A DNA stretch of 64,000 nt from Clusia tigrina (lineage: Eukaryota; Arthropoda; Insecta; Diptera; Clusiidae), in NCBI GenBank assembly GCA_920105625.2, contig OV050032.1:99866542-99930541 (forward strand), written 5' to 3'. Numbering within the stretch: the stretch's first letter is position 1; every line of letters starts with the position of its first letter. The notes under the pieces were generated by a model, which was given only the letters and a program-made list of their open reading frames with translations, did no database searches and had not been told where the DNA came from. Shown one piece after another: positions 48,839 to 61,968 of this stretch. The translations under genes were made by a program, and so were the position numbers.

Positions 48839-51800
48839 CAAGCATTTGTATGTTGCAAACTTTGATAGGTGTAGGACGTACCGTATAGAAGTTAGGGGCG
48901 TTTGAAGTCTTATCAGTGTTTGGTTTGGGACTCTAGGGTAGCATAGCTTTGAGCGATGGCTTAAATTGACAAGAGGCTCGGGTACTTCATTTTTACAAAA
49001 TTTCAAGGTTTTATGACGCTCCATTAAAAAGTTACAAGCATTTGTATGTTGCCAACTTTGATAGGTGTAGGACGTACCGTAAAGAAGTTAGGGGCGTTTG
49101 AAGTTTTATCAGTGTTTGTTTTGGGACTCAAGGGTAGCATAGACTTGAACGATAGCTTAAATTGACAAGAGGCTCGAGATCTTTATTGTTACAAAATTTC
49201 AATGTTTTATGACGCTCCAGTAAAAAGTTACAAGCATTTGTATGTTGCAAACTTTGATAGGTGTAGGACGTACCGTATAGAAGTTAGGGCCATTTGAAGT
49301 TTTATCAGTGTTTGATTTGGGACTCTAGGGTAGCATAGCTTTGAGCGATAGCTTAAATTGACAAGAGGCTCGAGTACTTTATTGTTACAAAATTTCAAGG
49401 TTTTATGACGCTCCAGTAAAAAGTTACAAGCATTTGTATGTTGCAAACTTTGATAGGTGTAGGACGTACCGTAAAGAAGTTAGGGGCGTTTGAAGTTTTA
49501 TCAGTGTTTGATTTGGGACTCTAGGGTACCATAGCTTTGAGCGATAGCTTAAATTGACAAGAGGCTCGTTTAATTCATTGTTACAAAATTTCAAGGTTTT
49601 ATGACGCTCCAGTAAAAAGTTACAAGCATTTGTGTGTTGCAAACTTTGATAGGTGTAGGACGTACCGTATAGAAGTTAGGGCCATTTGAAGTTTTATCAG
49701 TGTTTGATTTGGGACTCAAGCGTAGCATAGCTTTGAGCGATAACTTAAATTGACAGGAGGCTCGGGTACTTTATTGTTACAACATTTCAAGGTTTTATGA
49801 CGCTCCCGTAAAAAGTTACAAGCATTTGTATGTTGCAAACTTTGATAGGTGTAGGACGTACCGTAAAGAAGTTAGGGGCGTTTCAAGTTTTATCAGTGTT
49901 TGATTTGGGACTCAAGCGTAGCATAGCATTGAGCGATAACTTAAATTGACAAGAGGCTCGGGTACTTTATTGTTACAATATTTTAAGGTTTTATGACGCT
50001 CCAGTAAAAAGTTACAAGCATTTGTATGTAGCAAACTTTGATTGGTGTAGGATGTACCGTATAGAAGTTAGGGCCATTTGAAGTTTTATCAGTGTTTGAT
50101 TTGGGACTCTAGGGTAGCATAGTTTTGAGCGATGGCTTAAATTGACAAGAGGCTCGAGTACTTTATTGTTAAAAAAATTTCAAGGTTTTATGACGCTCCA
50201 GTAAAAAGTTACAAGCATTTGTATGTTGCAAACTTTGATAGGTGTAGGACGTACCGTAAATAAGTTAGGGGCGTTTGAAGTTTTATCAGTGTTTGATTTG
50301 GGACTCCAGCGTAGCGTAGCTTTGAGCGATAACTTAAATTGACAAGAGGCTCGGGTACTTTATTGTTACAAAATTTCAAGGTTTTATGACGCTCCAGTAA
50401 AAAGTTAGAAGCATTTGTATGTTGCAAACTTTGATAGGTGTAGGACGTACCGTATAGAAGTTTGGGCCATTTGAAGTTTTATCAGTGTTTGATTTGGGAC
50501 TCTAGGGAAGCATAGTTTTGAACGATGGCTTAAATTGACAAGAGGCTCGAGTACTTTATTGTTACAAAATTTCAAGGTTTTATGACGCTCCAGTAAAAAG
50601 TTACAAGCATTTGTATGTTGCAAACTTTGATAGGTGTAGGACGTACCGTATAGAAGTTAGGGGCGTTTGAAGTCTTATCAGTGTTTGGTTTGGGACTCTA
50701 GGGTAGCATAGCTTTGAGCGATGGCTTAAATTGACAAGAGGCTCGGGTACTTTATTGTTACAAAATTTCAAGGTTTTATGACGCTCCAGTAAAAAGTTAC
50801 AAGCATTTGTATGTTGCCAACTTTGATAGGTGTAGAACGTACCGTATAGAAGTTATGGCCATTTGAAGTTTTATCAGTGTTTGATTTGGGACTCAAGGGT
50901 AGCATAGGTTTGAGCGATGGCTTATATTGACAACATGCTCGAGTATTTTATTGTTACAAAATTTCAAGGTTTTATAACGCTCCAGTAAAAAGTTACAAGC
51001 ATTTGAATGTTGCAAACTTTGATAGGTGTAGGACGTACCGTATAGAAGTTAGGGCCAACTGAAGTTCTATCAGTGTTTGATTTGGGACTCAAGGGCAGCA
51101 TAGCTTTGAGCGATGGCTTAAATTGACAAGAGGCTCGAGTACTTTATTGTTACAAAATTTCAAGGTTTTATGACGCTCCAGTAAAAAGTTACAAGCATTT
51201 GTATGTTGCAAACTTTGATAGGTGTAGGACGTACCGTATAGAAGTTAGGGGCGTTTGAAGTCTTATCAGTGTTTGGTTTGGGACTCTAGGGTAGCATAGC
51301 TTTGAGCGATGGCTTAAATTGACAAGAGGCTCGGGTACTTCATTTTTACAAAATTTCAAGGTTTTATGACGCTCCATTAAAAAGTTACAAGCATTTGTAT
51401 GTTGCCAACTTTGATAGGTGTAGGACGTACCGTAAAGAAGTTAGGGGCGTTTGAAGTTTTATCAGTGTTTGATTTGGGACTCAAGGGTAGCATAGACTTG
51501 AACGATACCTTAAATTGACAAGAGGCTCGAGATCTTTATTGTTACAAAATTTCAATGTTTTATGACGCTCCAGTAAAAAGTTACAAGCATTTGTATGTTG
51601 CAAACTTTGATAGGTGTAGGACGTACCGTATAGAAGTTAGGGCCATTTGAAGTTTTATCAGTGTTTGATTTGGGACTCTAGGGTAGCATAGCTTTGAGCG
51701 ATAGCTTCAATTGACAAGAGGCTTGAGTACTTTATTGTTACAAAATTTCAAGGTCCAGGACGCTCCAGTAAAAAGTTACAAGCATTTGTATGTTGCAAAC

Positions 51801-52129
51801 TTTGATAGGTGTAGGACGTACCGTATAGAAGTTAGGGGCGTTTGAAGTTTTATCAGTGTTTGATTTGGGACTCTAGGGTAGCATAGCATTGAGCGATAGC
51901 TTAAATTGACAAGAGGCTCGTTTAATTCATTGTTACAAAATTTCAAGGTTTTATGATGCTCCAGTAAAAAGTTACAAGCATTTGTGTGTTGCAAACTTTG
52001 ATAGGTGTAGGACGTACCGCATAGAAGTTAGGGCCATTTGAAGTTTTATCAGTGTTTGATTTGGGACTCAAGCGTAGCATAGCTTTGAGCGATAACTTAA
52101 ATTGACAAGAGGCTCGGGTACTTTATTTT
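48839..52129 (+). repeat. Domain 7b: monomers between 5-mer modules
   Basis: About 17 units of the domain 7 types, largely repeated at +4,115/4,116 bp (for example 49,228 and 53,344 share flanking types). BglII-type sites lie at 49,177 and 51,530. A one-base insertion in an A-run is at about 50,170 ('gttaaaaaaattt'). The unit ending near 51,760 carries a complex replacement, 'caaggtccaggacgctcc'. Confidence 0.78.
51750..51765 (+). repeat. Complex substitution, possible local template
   Basis: The consensus 'aaggttttatgacgctcc' reads 'aaggtccaggacgctcc'. Five bases are replaced by four, and 'tccag' also occurs a few bases downstream in 'gctccag', so copying from there is possible. It occurs once; the related unit at about 56,260 has the normal text. 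Confidence 0.85.
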
Positions 52130-55100
52130 TACAAAATTTCAAGGTTTTATGACGCTCCATTAAAAAGTTACAAGCATTTGTATGTTGCCAACTTTGATAG
52201 GTGTAGGACGTACCGTAAAGAAGTTAGGGTCGTTTGAAGTTTTATCAGTGTTTGATTTGGGACTCAAGGGTAGCATAGACTTGAACGATAGCTTAAATTG
52301 ACAAGAGGCTCGAGATCTTTATTGTTACAAAATTTCAATTTTTTATGACGCTCCAGTAAAAAGTTACAAGCATTTGTATGTTGCAAACTTTGATAGGTGT
52401 AGGACGTACCGTATAGAAGTTAGGGCCATTTGAAGTTTTATCAGTGTTTGATTTGGGACTCTAGGGTAGCATAGCTTTGAGCGATAGCTTAAATTGACAA
52501 GAGGCTCGAGTACTTTATTGTTACAAAATTTCAAGGTTTTATGACGCTCCAGTAAAAAGTTACAAGCATTTGTATGTTGCCAACTTTGATAGGTGTAGAA
52601 CGTACCGTATAGAAGTTATGGCCATTTGAAGTTTTATCAGTGTTTGATTTGGGACTCAAGGGTAGCATAGGTTTGAGCGATGGCTTATATTGACAACATG
52701 CTCGAGTATTTTATTGTTACAAAATTTCAAGGTTTTATAACGCTCCAGTAAAAAGTTACAAGCATTTGAATGTTGCAAACTTTGATAGGTGTAGGACGTA
52801 CCGTATAGAAGTTAGGGCCAACTGAAGTTCTATCAGTGTTTGATTTGGGACTCAAGGGTAGCATAGCTTTGAGCGATGGCTTAAATTGACAAGAGGCTCG
52901 AGTACTTTATTGTTACAAAATTTCAAGGTTTTATGACGCTCCAGTAAAAAGTTACAAGCATTTGTATGTTGCAAACTTTGATAGGTGTAGGACGTACCGT
53001 ATAGAAGTTAGGGGCGTTTGAAGTCTTATCAGTGTTTGGTTTGGGACTCTAGGGTAGCATAGCTTTGAGCGATGGCTTAAATTGACAAGAGGCTCGGGTA
53101 CTTCATTTTTACAAAATTTCAAGGTTTTATGACGCTCCATTAAAAAGTTACAAGCATTTGTATGTTGCCAACTTTGATAGGTGTAGGACGTACCGTAAAT
53201 AAGTTAGGGGCGTTTGAAGTTTTATCAGTGTTTGATTTGGGACTCAAGGGTAGCATAGAGTTGAACGATAGCTTAAATTGACAAGAGGCTCGAGATCTTT
53301 ATTGTTACAAAATTTCAATGTTTTATGACGCTCCAGTAAAAAGTTACAAGCATTTGTATGTTGCAAACATTGATAGGTATAGGACGTACCGTATATAAGT
53401 TAGGGCCATTTGAAGTTTTATCAGTGTTTGATTTGGCACTCTAGGGTAGCATAGCTTTGAGCGATAGCTTAAATTGACAAGAGGCTCGAGTACTTTATTG
53501 TTACAAAATTTCAAGGTTTTATGACGCTCCAGTAAAAAGTTACAAGCATTTATATGTTGCAAACTTTGATAGGTGTAGGACGTACCGTAAAGAAGTTAGG
53601 GGCGTTTGAAGTTTTATCAGTGTTTGATTTGGGACTCTAGGGTAGCATAGCTTTGAGCGATAGCTTAAATTGACAAGAGGCTCGTTTAATTCATTGTTAC
53701 AAAATTTCAAGGTTTTATGACGCTCCAGTAAAAAGTTACAAGCATTTGTGTGTTGCAAACTTTGATAGGTGTAGGACGTACCGTATAGAAGTTAGGGCCA
53801 TTTGAAGTTTTATCAGTGTTTGATTTGGGACTCAAGCGTAGCATAGCTTTGAGCGATAACTTAAATTGACAGGAGGCTCGGGTACTTTATTGTTACAACA
53901 TTTCAAGGTTTTATGACGCTCCCGTAAAAAGTTACAAGCATTTGTATGTTGCAAACTTTGATAGGTGTAGGACGTACCGTAAAGAAGTTAGGGGCGTTTC
54001 AAGTTTTATCAGTGTTTGATTTGGGACTCAAGCGTAGCATAGCTTTGAGCGATAACTTAAATTGACAAGAGGCTCGGGTACTTTATTGTTACAATATTTT
54101 AAGATTTTATGACGCTCCAGTAAAAAGTTACAAGCATTTGTATGTAGCAAACTTTGATTGGTGTAGGATGTACCGTATAGAAGTTAGGGCTATTTTTAGT
54201 TTTATCAGTGTTTGATTTGGGACTCTAGGGTAGCATAGTTTTGAGCGATGGCTTAAATTGACAAGAGGTTCGAGTACTTTATTGTTACAAAATTTCAAGG
54301 TTTTATGACGCTCCAGTAAAAAGTTACAAGCATTTGTATGTTGCAAACTTTGATAGGTGTAGGACGTACCGTAAATAAGTTAGGGGCGTTTGAAGTTTTA
54401 TCAGTGTTTGATTTGGGACTCCAGCGTAGCGTAGCTTTGAGCGATAACTTAAATTGACAAGAGGCTCGGGTACTTTATTGTTACAAAATTTCAAGGTTTT
54501 ATGACGCTCCAGTAAAAAGTTAGAAGCATTTGTATGTTGCAAACTTTGATAGGTGTAGGACGTACCGTATAGAAGTTTGGGCCATTTGAAGTTTTATCAG
54601 TGTTTGATTTGGGACTCTAGGGAAGCATAGTTTTGAGCGATGGCTTAAATTGACAAGAGGCTCGAGTACTTTATTGTTACAAAATTTCAAGGTTTTATGA
54701 CGCTCCAGTAAAAAGTTACAAGCATTTGTATGTTGCAAACTTTGATAGGTGTAGGACGTACCGTATAGAAGTTAGGGGCGTTTGAAGTCTTATCAGTGTT
54801 TGGTTTGGGACACTAGGGTAGCATAGCTTTGAGCGATGGCTTAAATTGACAAGAGGCTCGGGTACTTCATTTTTACAAAATTTCAAGGTTTTATGACGCT
54901 CCATTAAAAAGTTACAAGCATTTGTATGTTGCCAACTTTGATAGGTGTAGGACGTACCGTATAGAAGTTAGGGGCGTTTGAAGTTTTATCAGTGTTTGAT
55001 TTGGGACTCTAGGGTAGCATAGACTTGAACGATAGCTTAAATTGACAAGAGGCTCGAGATCTTTATTGTTACAAAATTTCAATGTTTTATGACGCTCCAG

Positions 55101-55558
55101 TAAAAAGTTACAAGCATTTGTATGTTGCAAACTTTGATAGGTGTAGGACGTACCGTATAGAAGTTAGGGCCATTTGAAGTTTTATCAGTGTTTGATTTGG
55201 GACTCTAGGGTAGCATAGCTTTGAGCGATAGCTTAAATTGACAAGAGGCTCGAGTACTTTATTGTTACAAAATTTCAAGGTTTTATGACGCTCCAGTAAA
55301 AAGTTACAAGCATTTGTATGTTGCCAACTTTGATAGGTGTAGAACGTACCGTATAGAAGTTATGGCCATTTGAAGTTTTATCAGTGTTTGATTTGGGACT
55401 CAAGGGTAGCATAGGTTTGAGCGATGGCTTATATTGACAACATGCTCGAGTATTTTATTGTTACAAAATTTCAAGGTTTTATAACGCTCCAGTAAAAAGT
55501 TACAAGCATTTGAATGTTGCAAACTTTGATAGGTGTAGGACGTACCGTATAGAAGTTA
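52130..55558 (+). repeat. Long direct repeat, 5,095-bp shift, copy 1
   Basis: About 3.4 kb repeated at +5,095 bp (26 monomers minus one base). Shared private markers include 'gcaaacattgatagg' (about 53,363/58,458), 'gatttggcactctag' (about 53,430/58,525) and 'gggctatttttagtttt' (about 54,187/59,282). In terms of alpha units the 26-mer reads 9+5+7+5 monomers. Confidence 0.88.
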
Positions 55559-55698
55559 GGGCCAACTGAAGTTCTATCAGTGTTTGATTTGGGACTCAAG
55601 GGCAGCATAGCTTTGAGCGATGGCTTAAATTGACAAGAGGCTCGAGTACTTTATTGTTACAAAATTTCAAGGTTTTATGACGCTCCAGTAAAAAGTTA
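54719..55698 (+). repeat. 5-mer HOR alpha-epsilon (980 bp)
   Basis: Same five types in order between alpha units 980 bp apart. The alpha has 'gggacactaggg', shared with units at about 59,900, 61,080 and 63,820. The beta has 'ccgtatagaag' and 'gactctaggg' in place of 'ccgtaaagaag' and 'gactcaaggg', that is, a gamma-like 5' half on a beta 3' half. Confidence 0.87.
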
Positions 55699-57069
55699 CA
55701 AGCATTTGTATGTTGCAAACTTTGATAGTTGTAGGACGTACCGTATAGAAGTTAGGGGCGTTTGAAGTCTTATCAGTGTTTGGTTTGGGACTCTAGGGTA
55801 GCATAGCTTTGAGCGATGGCTTAAATTGACAAGAGGCTCGGGTACTTCATTTTTACAAAATTTCAAGGTTTTATGACGCTCCATTAAAAAGTTACAAGCA
55901 TTTGTATGTTGCCAACTTTGATAGGTGTAGGACGTACCGTAAAGAAGTTAGGGGCGTTTGAAGTTTTATCAGTGTTTGATTTGGGACTCAAGGGTAGCAT
56001 ATACTTGAACGATACCTTAAATTGACAAGAGGCTCGAGATCTTTATTGTTACAAAATTTCAATGTTTTATGACGCTCCAGTAAAAAGTTACAAGCATTTG
56101 TATGTTGCAAACTTTGATAGGTGTAGGACGTACCGTATAGAAGTTAGGGCCATTTGAAGTTTTATCAGTGTTTGATTTGGGACTCTAGGGTAGCATAGCT
56201 TTGAGCGATAGCTTCAATTGACAAGAGGCTTGAGTACTTTATTGTTACAAAATTTCAAGGTTTTATGACGCTCCAGTAAAAAGTTACAAGCATTTGTATG
56301 TTGCAAACTTTGATAGGTGTAGGACGTACCGTAAAGAAGTTAGGGGCGTTTGAAGTTTTATCAGTGTTTGATTTGGGACTCTAGGGTAGCATAGCATTGA
56401 GCGATAGCTTAAATTGACAAGAGGCTCGTTTAATTCATTGTTACAAAATTTCAAGGTTTTATGATGCTCCAGTAAAAAGTTACAAGCATTTGTGTGTTGC
56501 AAACTTTGATAGGTGTAGGACGTACCGCATAGAAGTTAGGGCCATTTGAAGTTTTATCAGTGTTTGATTTGGGACTCAAGCGTAGCATAGCTTTGAGCGA
56601 TAACTTAAATTGACAGGAGGCTCGGGTACTTTATTGTTACAACATTTCAAGGTTTTATGACGCTCCAGTAAAAAGTTACAAGCATTTGAATGTTGCAAAC
56701 TTTGATAGGTGTAGGACGTACCGTATAGAAGTTAGGGCCAACTGAAGTTCTATCAGTGTTTGATTTGGGACTCAAGGGCAGCATAGCTTTGAGCGATGGC
56801 TTAAATTGACAAGAGGCTCGGGTACTTCATTGTTACAAAATTTCAAGGTTTTATGACGCTCCATTAAAAAGATACAAGCATTTGTACGTTGCAAACTTTG
56901 ATAGGTGTAGGACGTACCGTAAAGAAGTTAGGGCGTTTGAAGTTTTATCAGTGTTTGATTTGGGACTCTAGGGTAGCGTAGCTTTGAGCGATAACTTAAA
57001 TTGACAAGAGGCTCGAGTACTTTATTGTTACAAAACTTCAAGGTTTTATGACGCACCAGTAAAAAGTTA

Positions 57070-58049
57070 CAAGCATTTGTATGTTGCAAACTTTGATAGG
57101 TGTAGGACGTACCGTATAGAAGTTAGGGGCGTTTGAAGTCTTATCAGTGTTTGGTTTGGGACTCTAGGGTAGCATAGCTTTGAGCGATAGCTTAAATTGA
57201 CAAGAGGCTCGGGTACTTCATTTTTACAAAATTTCAAGGTTTTATGACGCTCCATTAAAAAGTTACAAGCATTTGTATGTTGCCAACTTTGATAGGTGTA
57301 GGACGTACCGTAAAGAAGTTAGGGGCGTTTGAAGTTTTATCAGTGTTTGATTTGGGACTCAAGGGTAGCATAGACTTGAACGATAGCTTAAATTGACAAG
57401 AGGCTCGAGATCTTTATTGTTACAAAATTTCAATGTTTTATGACGCTCCAGTAAAAAGTTACAAGCATTTGTATGTTGCAAACTTTGATAGGTGTAGGAC
57501 GTACTGTATAGAAGTTAGGGCCATTTGAAGTTTTATCAGTGTTTGATTTGGGACTCTAGGGTAGCATAGCTTTGAGCGATAGCTTAAATTGACAAGAGGC
57601 TCGAGTACTTTATTGTTACAAAATTTCAAGGTTTTATGACGCTCCAGTAAAAAGTTACAAGCATTTGTATGTTGCCAACTTTGATAGGTGTAGAACGTAC
57701 CGTATAGAAGTTATGGCCATTTGAAGTTTTATCAGTGTTTGATTTGGGACTCAAGGGTAGCATAGGTTTGAGCGATGGCTTATATTGACAACATGCTCGA
57801 GTATTTTATTGTTACAAAATTTCAAGGTTTTATAACGCTCCAGTAAAAAGTTACAAGCATTTGAATGTTGCAAACTTTGATAGGTGTAGGACGTACCGTA
57901 TAGAAGTTAGGGCCAACTGAAGTTCTATCAGTGTTTGATTTGGGACTCAAGGGCAGCATAGCTTTGAGCGATGGCTTAAATTGACAAGAGGCTCGAGTAC
58001 TTTATTGTTACAAAATTTCAAGGTTTTATGACGCTCCAGTAAAAAGTTA
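57070..58049 (+). repeat. 5-mer HOR alpha-epsilon (980 bp)
   Basis: Five types in order. The alpha carries 'gagcgatagctt' rather than the usual 'gagcgatggctt', pointing to exchange with a gamma-like unit. The gamma has a CpG-type change 'gtactgtatag' (about 57,504). Confidence 0.87.
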
Positions 58050-60653
58050 CAAGCATTTGTATGTTGCAAACTTTGATAGGTGTAGGACGTACCGTATAGA
58101 AGTTAGGGGCGTTTGAAGTCTTATCAGTGTTTGGTTTGGGACTCTAGGGTAGCATAGCTTTGAGCGATGGCTTAAATTGACAAGAGGCTCGGGTACTTCA
58201 TTTTTACAAAATTTCAAGGTTTTATGACGCTCCATTAAAAAGTTACAAGCATTTGTATGTTGCCAACTTTGATAGGTGTAGGACGTACCGTAAAGAAGTT
58301 AGGGGCGTTTGAAGTTTTATCAGTGTTTGATTTGGGACTCAAGGGTAGCATAGAGTTGAACGATAGCTTAAATTGACAAGAGGCTCGAGATCTTTATTGT
58401 TACAAAATTTCAATGTTTTATGACGCTCCAGTAAAAAGTTACAAGCATTTGTATGTTGCAAACATTGATAGGTGTAGGACGTACCGTATATAAGTTAGGG
58501 CCATTTGAAGTTTTATCAGTGTTTGATTTGGCACTCTAGGGTAGCATAGCTTTGAGCGATAGCTTAAATTGACAAGAGGCTCGAGTACTTTATTGTTACA
58601 AAATTTCAAGGTTTTATGACGCTCCAGTAAAAAGTTACAAGCATTTGTATGTTGCAAACTTTGATAGGTGTAGGACGTACCGTAAAGAAGTTAGGGGCGT
58701 TTGAAGTTTTATCAGTGTTTGATTTGGGACTCTAGGGTAGCATAGCTTTGAGCGATAGCTTAAATTGACAAGAGGCTCGTTTAATTCATTGTTACAAAAT
58801 TTCAAAGTTTTATGACGCTCCAGTAAAAAGTTACAAGCATTTGTGTGTTGCAAACTTTGATAGGTGTAGGACGTACCGTATAGAAGTTAGGGCCATTTGA
58901 AGTTTTATCAGTGTTTGATTTGGGACTCAAGCGTAGCATAGCTTTGAGCGATAACTTAAATTGACAGGAGGCTCGGGTACTTTATTGTTACAACATTTCA
59001 AGGTTTTATGACGCTCCCGTAAAAAGTTACAAGCATTTGTATGTTGCAAACTTTGATAGGTGTAGGACGTACCGTAAAGAAGTTAGGGGCGTTTCAAGTT
59101 TTATCAGTGTTTGATTTGGGACTCAAGCGTAGCATAGCTTTGAGCGATAACTTAAATTGACAAGAGGCTCGGGTACTTTATTGTTACAATATTTTAAGGT
59201 TTTATGACGCTCCAGTAAAAAGTTACAAGCATTTGTATGTAGCAAACTTTGATTGGTGTAGGATGTACCGTATAGAAGTTAGGGCTATTTTTAGTTTTAT
59301 CAGTGTTTGATTTGGGACTCTAGGGTAGCATAGTTTTGAGCGATGGCTTAAATTGACAAGAGGCTCGAGTACTTTATTGTTACAAAATTTCAAGGTTTTA
59401 TGACGCTCCAGTAAAAAGTTACAAGCATTTGTATGTTGCAAACTTTGATAGGTGTAGGACGTACCGTAAATAAGTTAGGGGCGTTTGAAGTTTTATCAGT
59501 GTTTGATTTGGGACTCCAGCGTAGCGTAGCTTTGAGCGATAACTTAAATTGACAAGAGGCTCGGGTACTTTATTGTTACAAAATTTCAAGGTTTTATGAC
59601 GCTCCAGTAAAAAGTTAGAAGCATTTGTATGTTGCAAACTTTGATAGGTGTAGGACGTACCGTATAGAAGTTTGGGCCATTTGAAGTTTTATCAGTGTTT
59701 GATTTGGGACTCTAGGGAAGCATAGTTTTGAGCGATGGCTTAAATTGACAAGAGGCTCGAGTACTTTATTGTTACAAAATTTCAAGGTTTTATGACGCTC
59801 CAGTAAAAAGTTACAAGCATTTGTATGTTGCAAACTTTGATAGGTGTAGGACGTACCGTATAGAAGTTAGGGGCGTTTGAAGTCTTATCAGTGTTTGGTT
59901 TGGGACACTAGGGTAGCATAGCTTTGAGCGATGGCTTAAATTGACAAGAGGCTCGGGTACTTCATTTTTACAAACTTTCAAGGTTTTATGACGCTCCATT
60001 AAAAAGTTACAAGCATTTGTATGTTGCCAACTTTGATAGGTGTAGGACGTACCGTAAAGAAGTTAGGGGCGTTTGAAGTTTTATCAGTGTTTGATTTGGG
60101 ACTCAAGGGTAGCATAGACTTGAACGATAGCTTAAATTGACAAGAGGCTCGAGATCTTTATTGTTACAAAATTTCAATGTTTTATGACGCTCCAGTAAAA
60201 AGTTACAAGCATTTGTATGTTGCAAACTTTGATAGGTGTAGGACGTACCGTATAGAAGTTAGGGCCATTTGAAGTTTTATCAGTGTTTGATTTGGGACTC
60301 TAGGGTAGCATAGCTTTGAGCGATAGCTTAAATTGACAAGAGGCTCGAGTACTTTATTGTTACAAAATTTCAAGGTTTTATGACGCTCCAGTAAAAAGTT
60401 ACAAGCATTTGTATGTTGCCAACTTTGATAGGTGTAGAACGTACCGTATAGAAGTTATGGCCATTTGAAGTTTTATCAGTGTTTGATTTGGGACTCAAGG
60501 GTAGCATAGGTTTGAGCGATGGCTTATATTGACAACATGCTCGAGTATTTTATTGTTACAAAATTTCAAGGTTTTATAACGCTCCAGTAAAAAGTTACAA
60601 GCATTTGAATGTTGCAAACTTTGATAGGTGTAGGACGTACCGTATAGAAGTTA
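57225..60653 (+). repeat. Long direct repeat, 5,095-bp shift, copy 2
   Basis: Second copy. It ends where delta (about 60,608) is followed directly by alpha sequence ('gttaggggcgtttgaagtc') instead of epsilon. Differences from copy 1 include 'caaagttttatgacg' (about 58,802) and an intact 'ctcgag' at about 59,368 where copy 1 has 'ttcgag'. Confidence 0.86.
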
Positions 60654-60989
60654 GGGGCGTTTGAAGTCTTATCAGTGTTTGGTTTGGGACTCTAGGGTAG
60701 CATAGCTTTGAGCGATGGCTTAAATTGACAAGAGGCTCGGGTACTTCATTTTTACAAAATTTCAAGGTTTTATGACGCTCCAGTAAAAAGTTAGAAGCAT
60801 TTGTATGTTGCAAACTTTGATAGGTGTAGGACGTACCGTATAGAAGTTTGGGCCATTTGAAGTTTTATCAGTGTTTGATTTGGGACTCTAGGGAAGCATA
60901 GTTTTGAGCGATGGCTTAAATTGACAAGAGGCTCGAGTACTTTATTGTTACAAAATTTCAAGGTTTTATGACGCTCCAGTAAAAAGTTA
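60604..60989 (+). repeat. Alpha fused into a B-type neighbour
   Basis: An alpha unit that ends 'ctccagtaaaaagttagaag' instead of 'ctccattaaaaag', followed by a 'gtttgggcc'/'gggaagcatag' unit and then alpha again. The same alpha-B-alpha arrangement with the same junction occurs at 47,467-47,858, a shift of 13,131 bp (67 monomers minus one base). Confidence 0.8.
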
Positions 60990-61968
60990 CAAGCATTTGT
61001 ATGTTGCAAACTTTGATAGGTGTAGGACGTACCGTATAGAAGTTAGGGGCGTTTGAGATCTTATCAGTTTTTGGTTTGGGACACTAGGGTAGCATAGCTT
61101 TGAGCGATGGCTTAAATTGACAAGAGGCTCGGGTACTTCATTTTTACAAAATTTCAAGGTTTTATGACGCTCCATTAAAAAGTTACAAGCATTTGTATGT
61201 TGCCAACTTTGATAGGTGTAGGACGTACCGTAAAGAAGTTAGGGGCGTTTGAAGTTTTATCAGTGTTTGATTTGGGACTCAAGGGTAGCATAGACTTGAA
61301 CGATAGCTTAAATTGACAAGAGGCTCGAGATCTTTATTGTTACAAAATTTCAATGTTTTATGACGCTCCAGTAAAAAGTTACAAGCATTTGTATGTTGCA
61401 AACTTTGATAGGTGTAGGACGTACCGTATAGAAGTTAGGGCCATTTGAAGTTTTATCAGTGTTTGATTTGGGACTCTAGGGTAGCATAGCTTTGAGCGAT
61501 AGCTTAAATTGACAAGAGGCTCGAGTACTTTATTGTTACAAAATTTCAAGGTTTTATGACGCTCCAGTAAAAAGTTACAAGCATTTGTATGTTGCCAACT
61601 TTGATAGGTGTAGAACGTACCGTATAGAAGTTATGGCCATTTGAAGTTTTATCAGTGTTTGATTTGGGACTCAAGGGTAGCATAGGTTTGAGCGATGGCT
61701 TATATTGACAACATGCTCGAGTATTTTATTGTTACAAAATTTCAAGGTTTTATAACGCTCCAGTAAAAAGTTACAAGCATTTGAATGTTGCAAACTTTGA
61801 TAGGTGTAATACGTACCGTATAGAAGTTAGGGCCAACTGAAGTTCTATCAGTGTTTGATTTGGGACTCAAGGGCAGCATAGCTTTGAGCGATGGCTTAAA
61901 TTGACAAGAGGCTCGAGTACTTTATTGTTACAAAATTTCAAGGTTTTATGACGCTCCAGTAAAAAGTT
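60990..61968 (+). repeat. 5-mer HOR alpha-epsilon (979 bp)
   Basis: Five types in order, with private changes in alpha ('gtttgagatcttatcag' at about 61,051, giving another AGATCT) and in epsilon ('tgtaatacgtacc' at about 61,806). The following alpha has 'cattttaaaaaattt' (about 62,121), one base shorter than usual. Confidence 0.85.
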
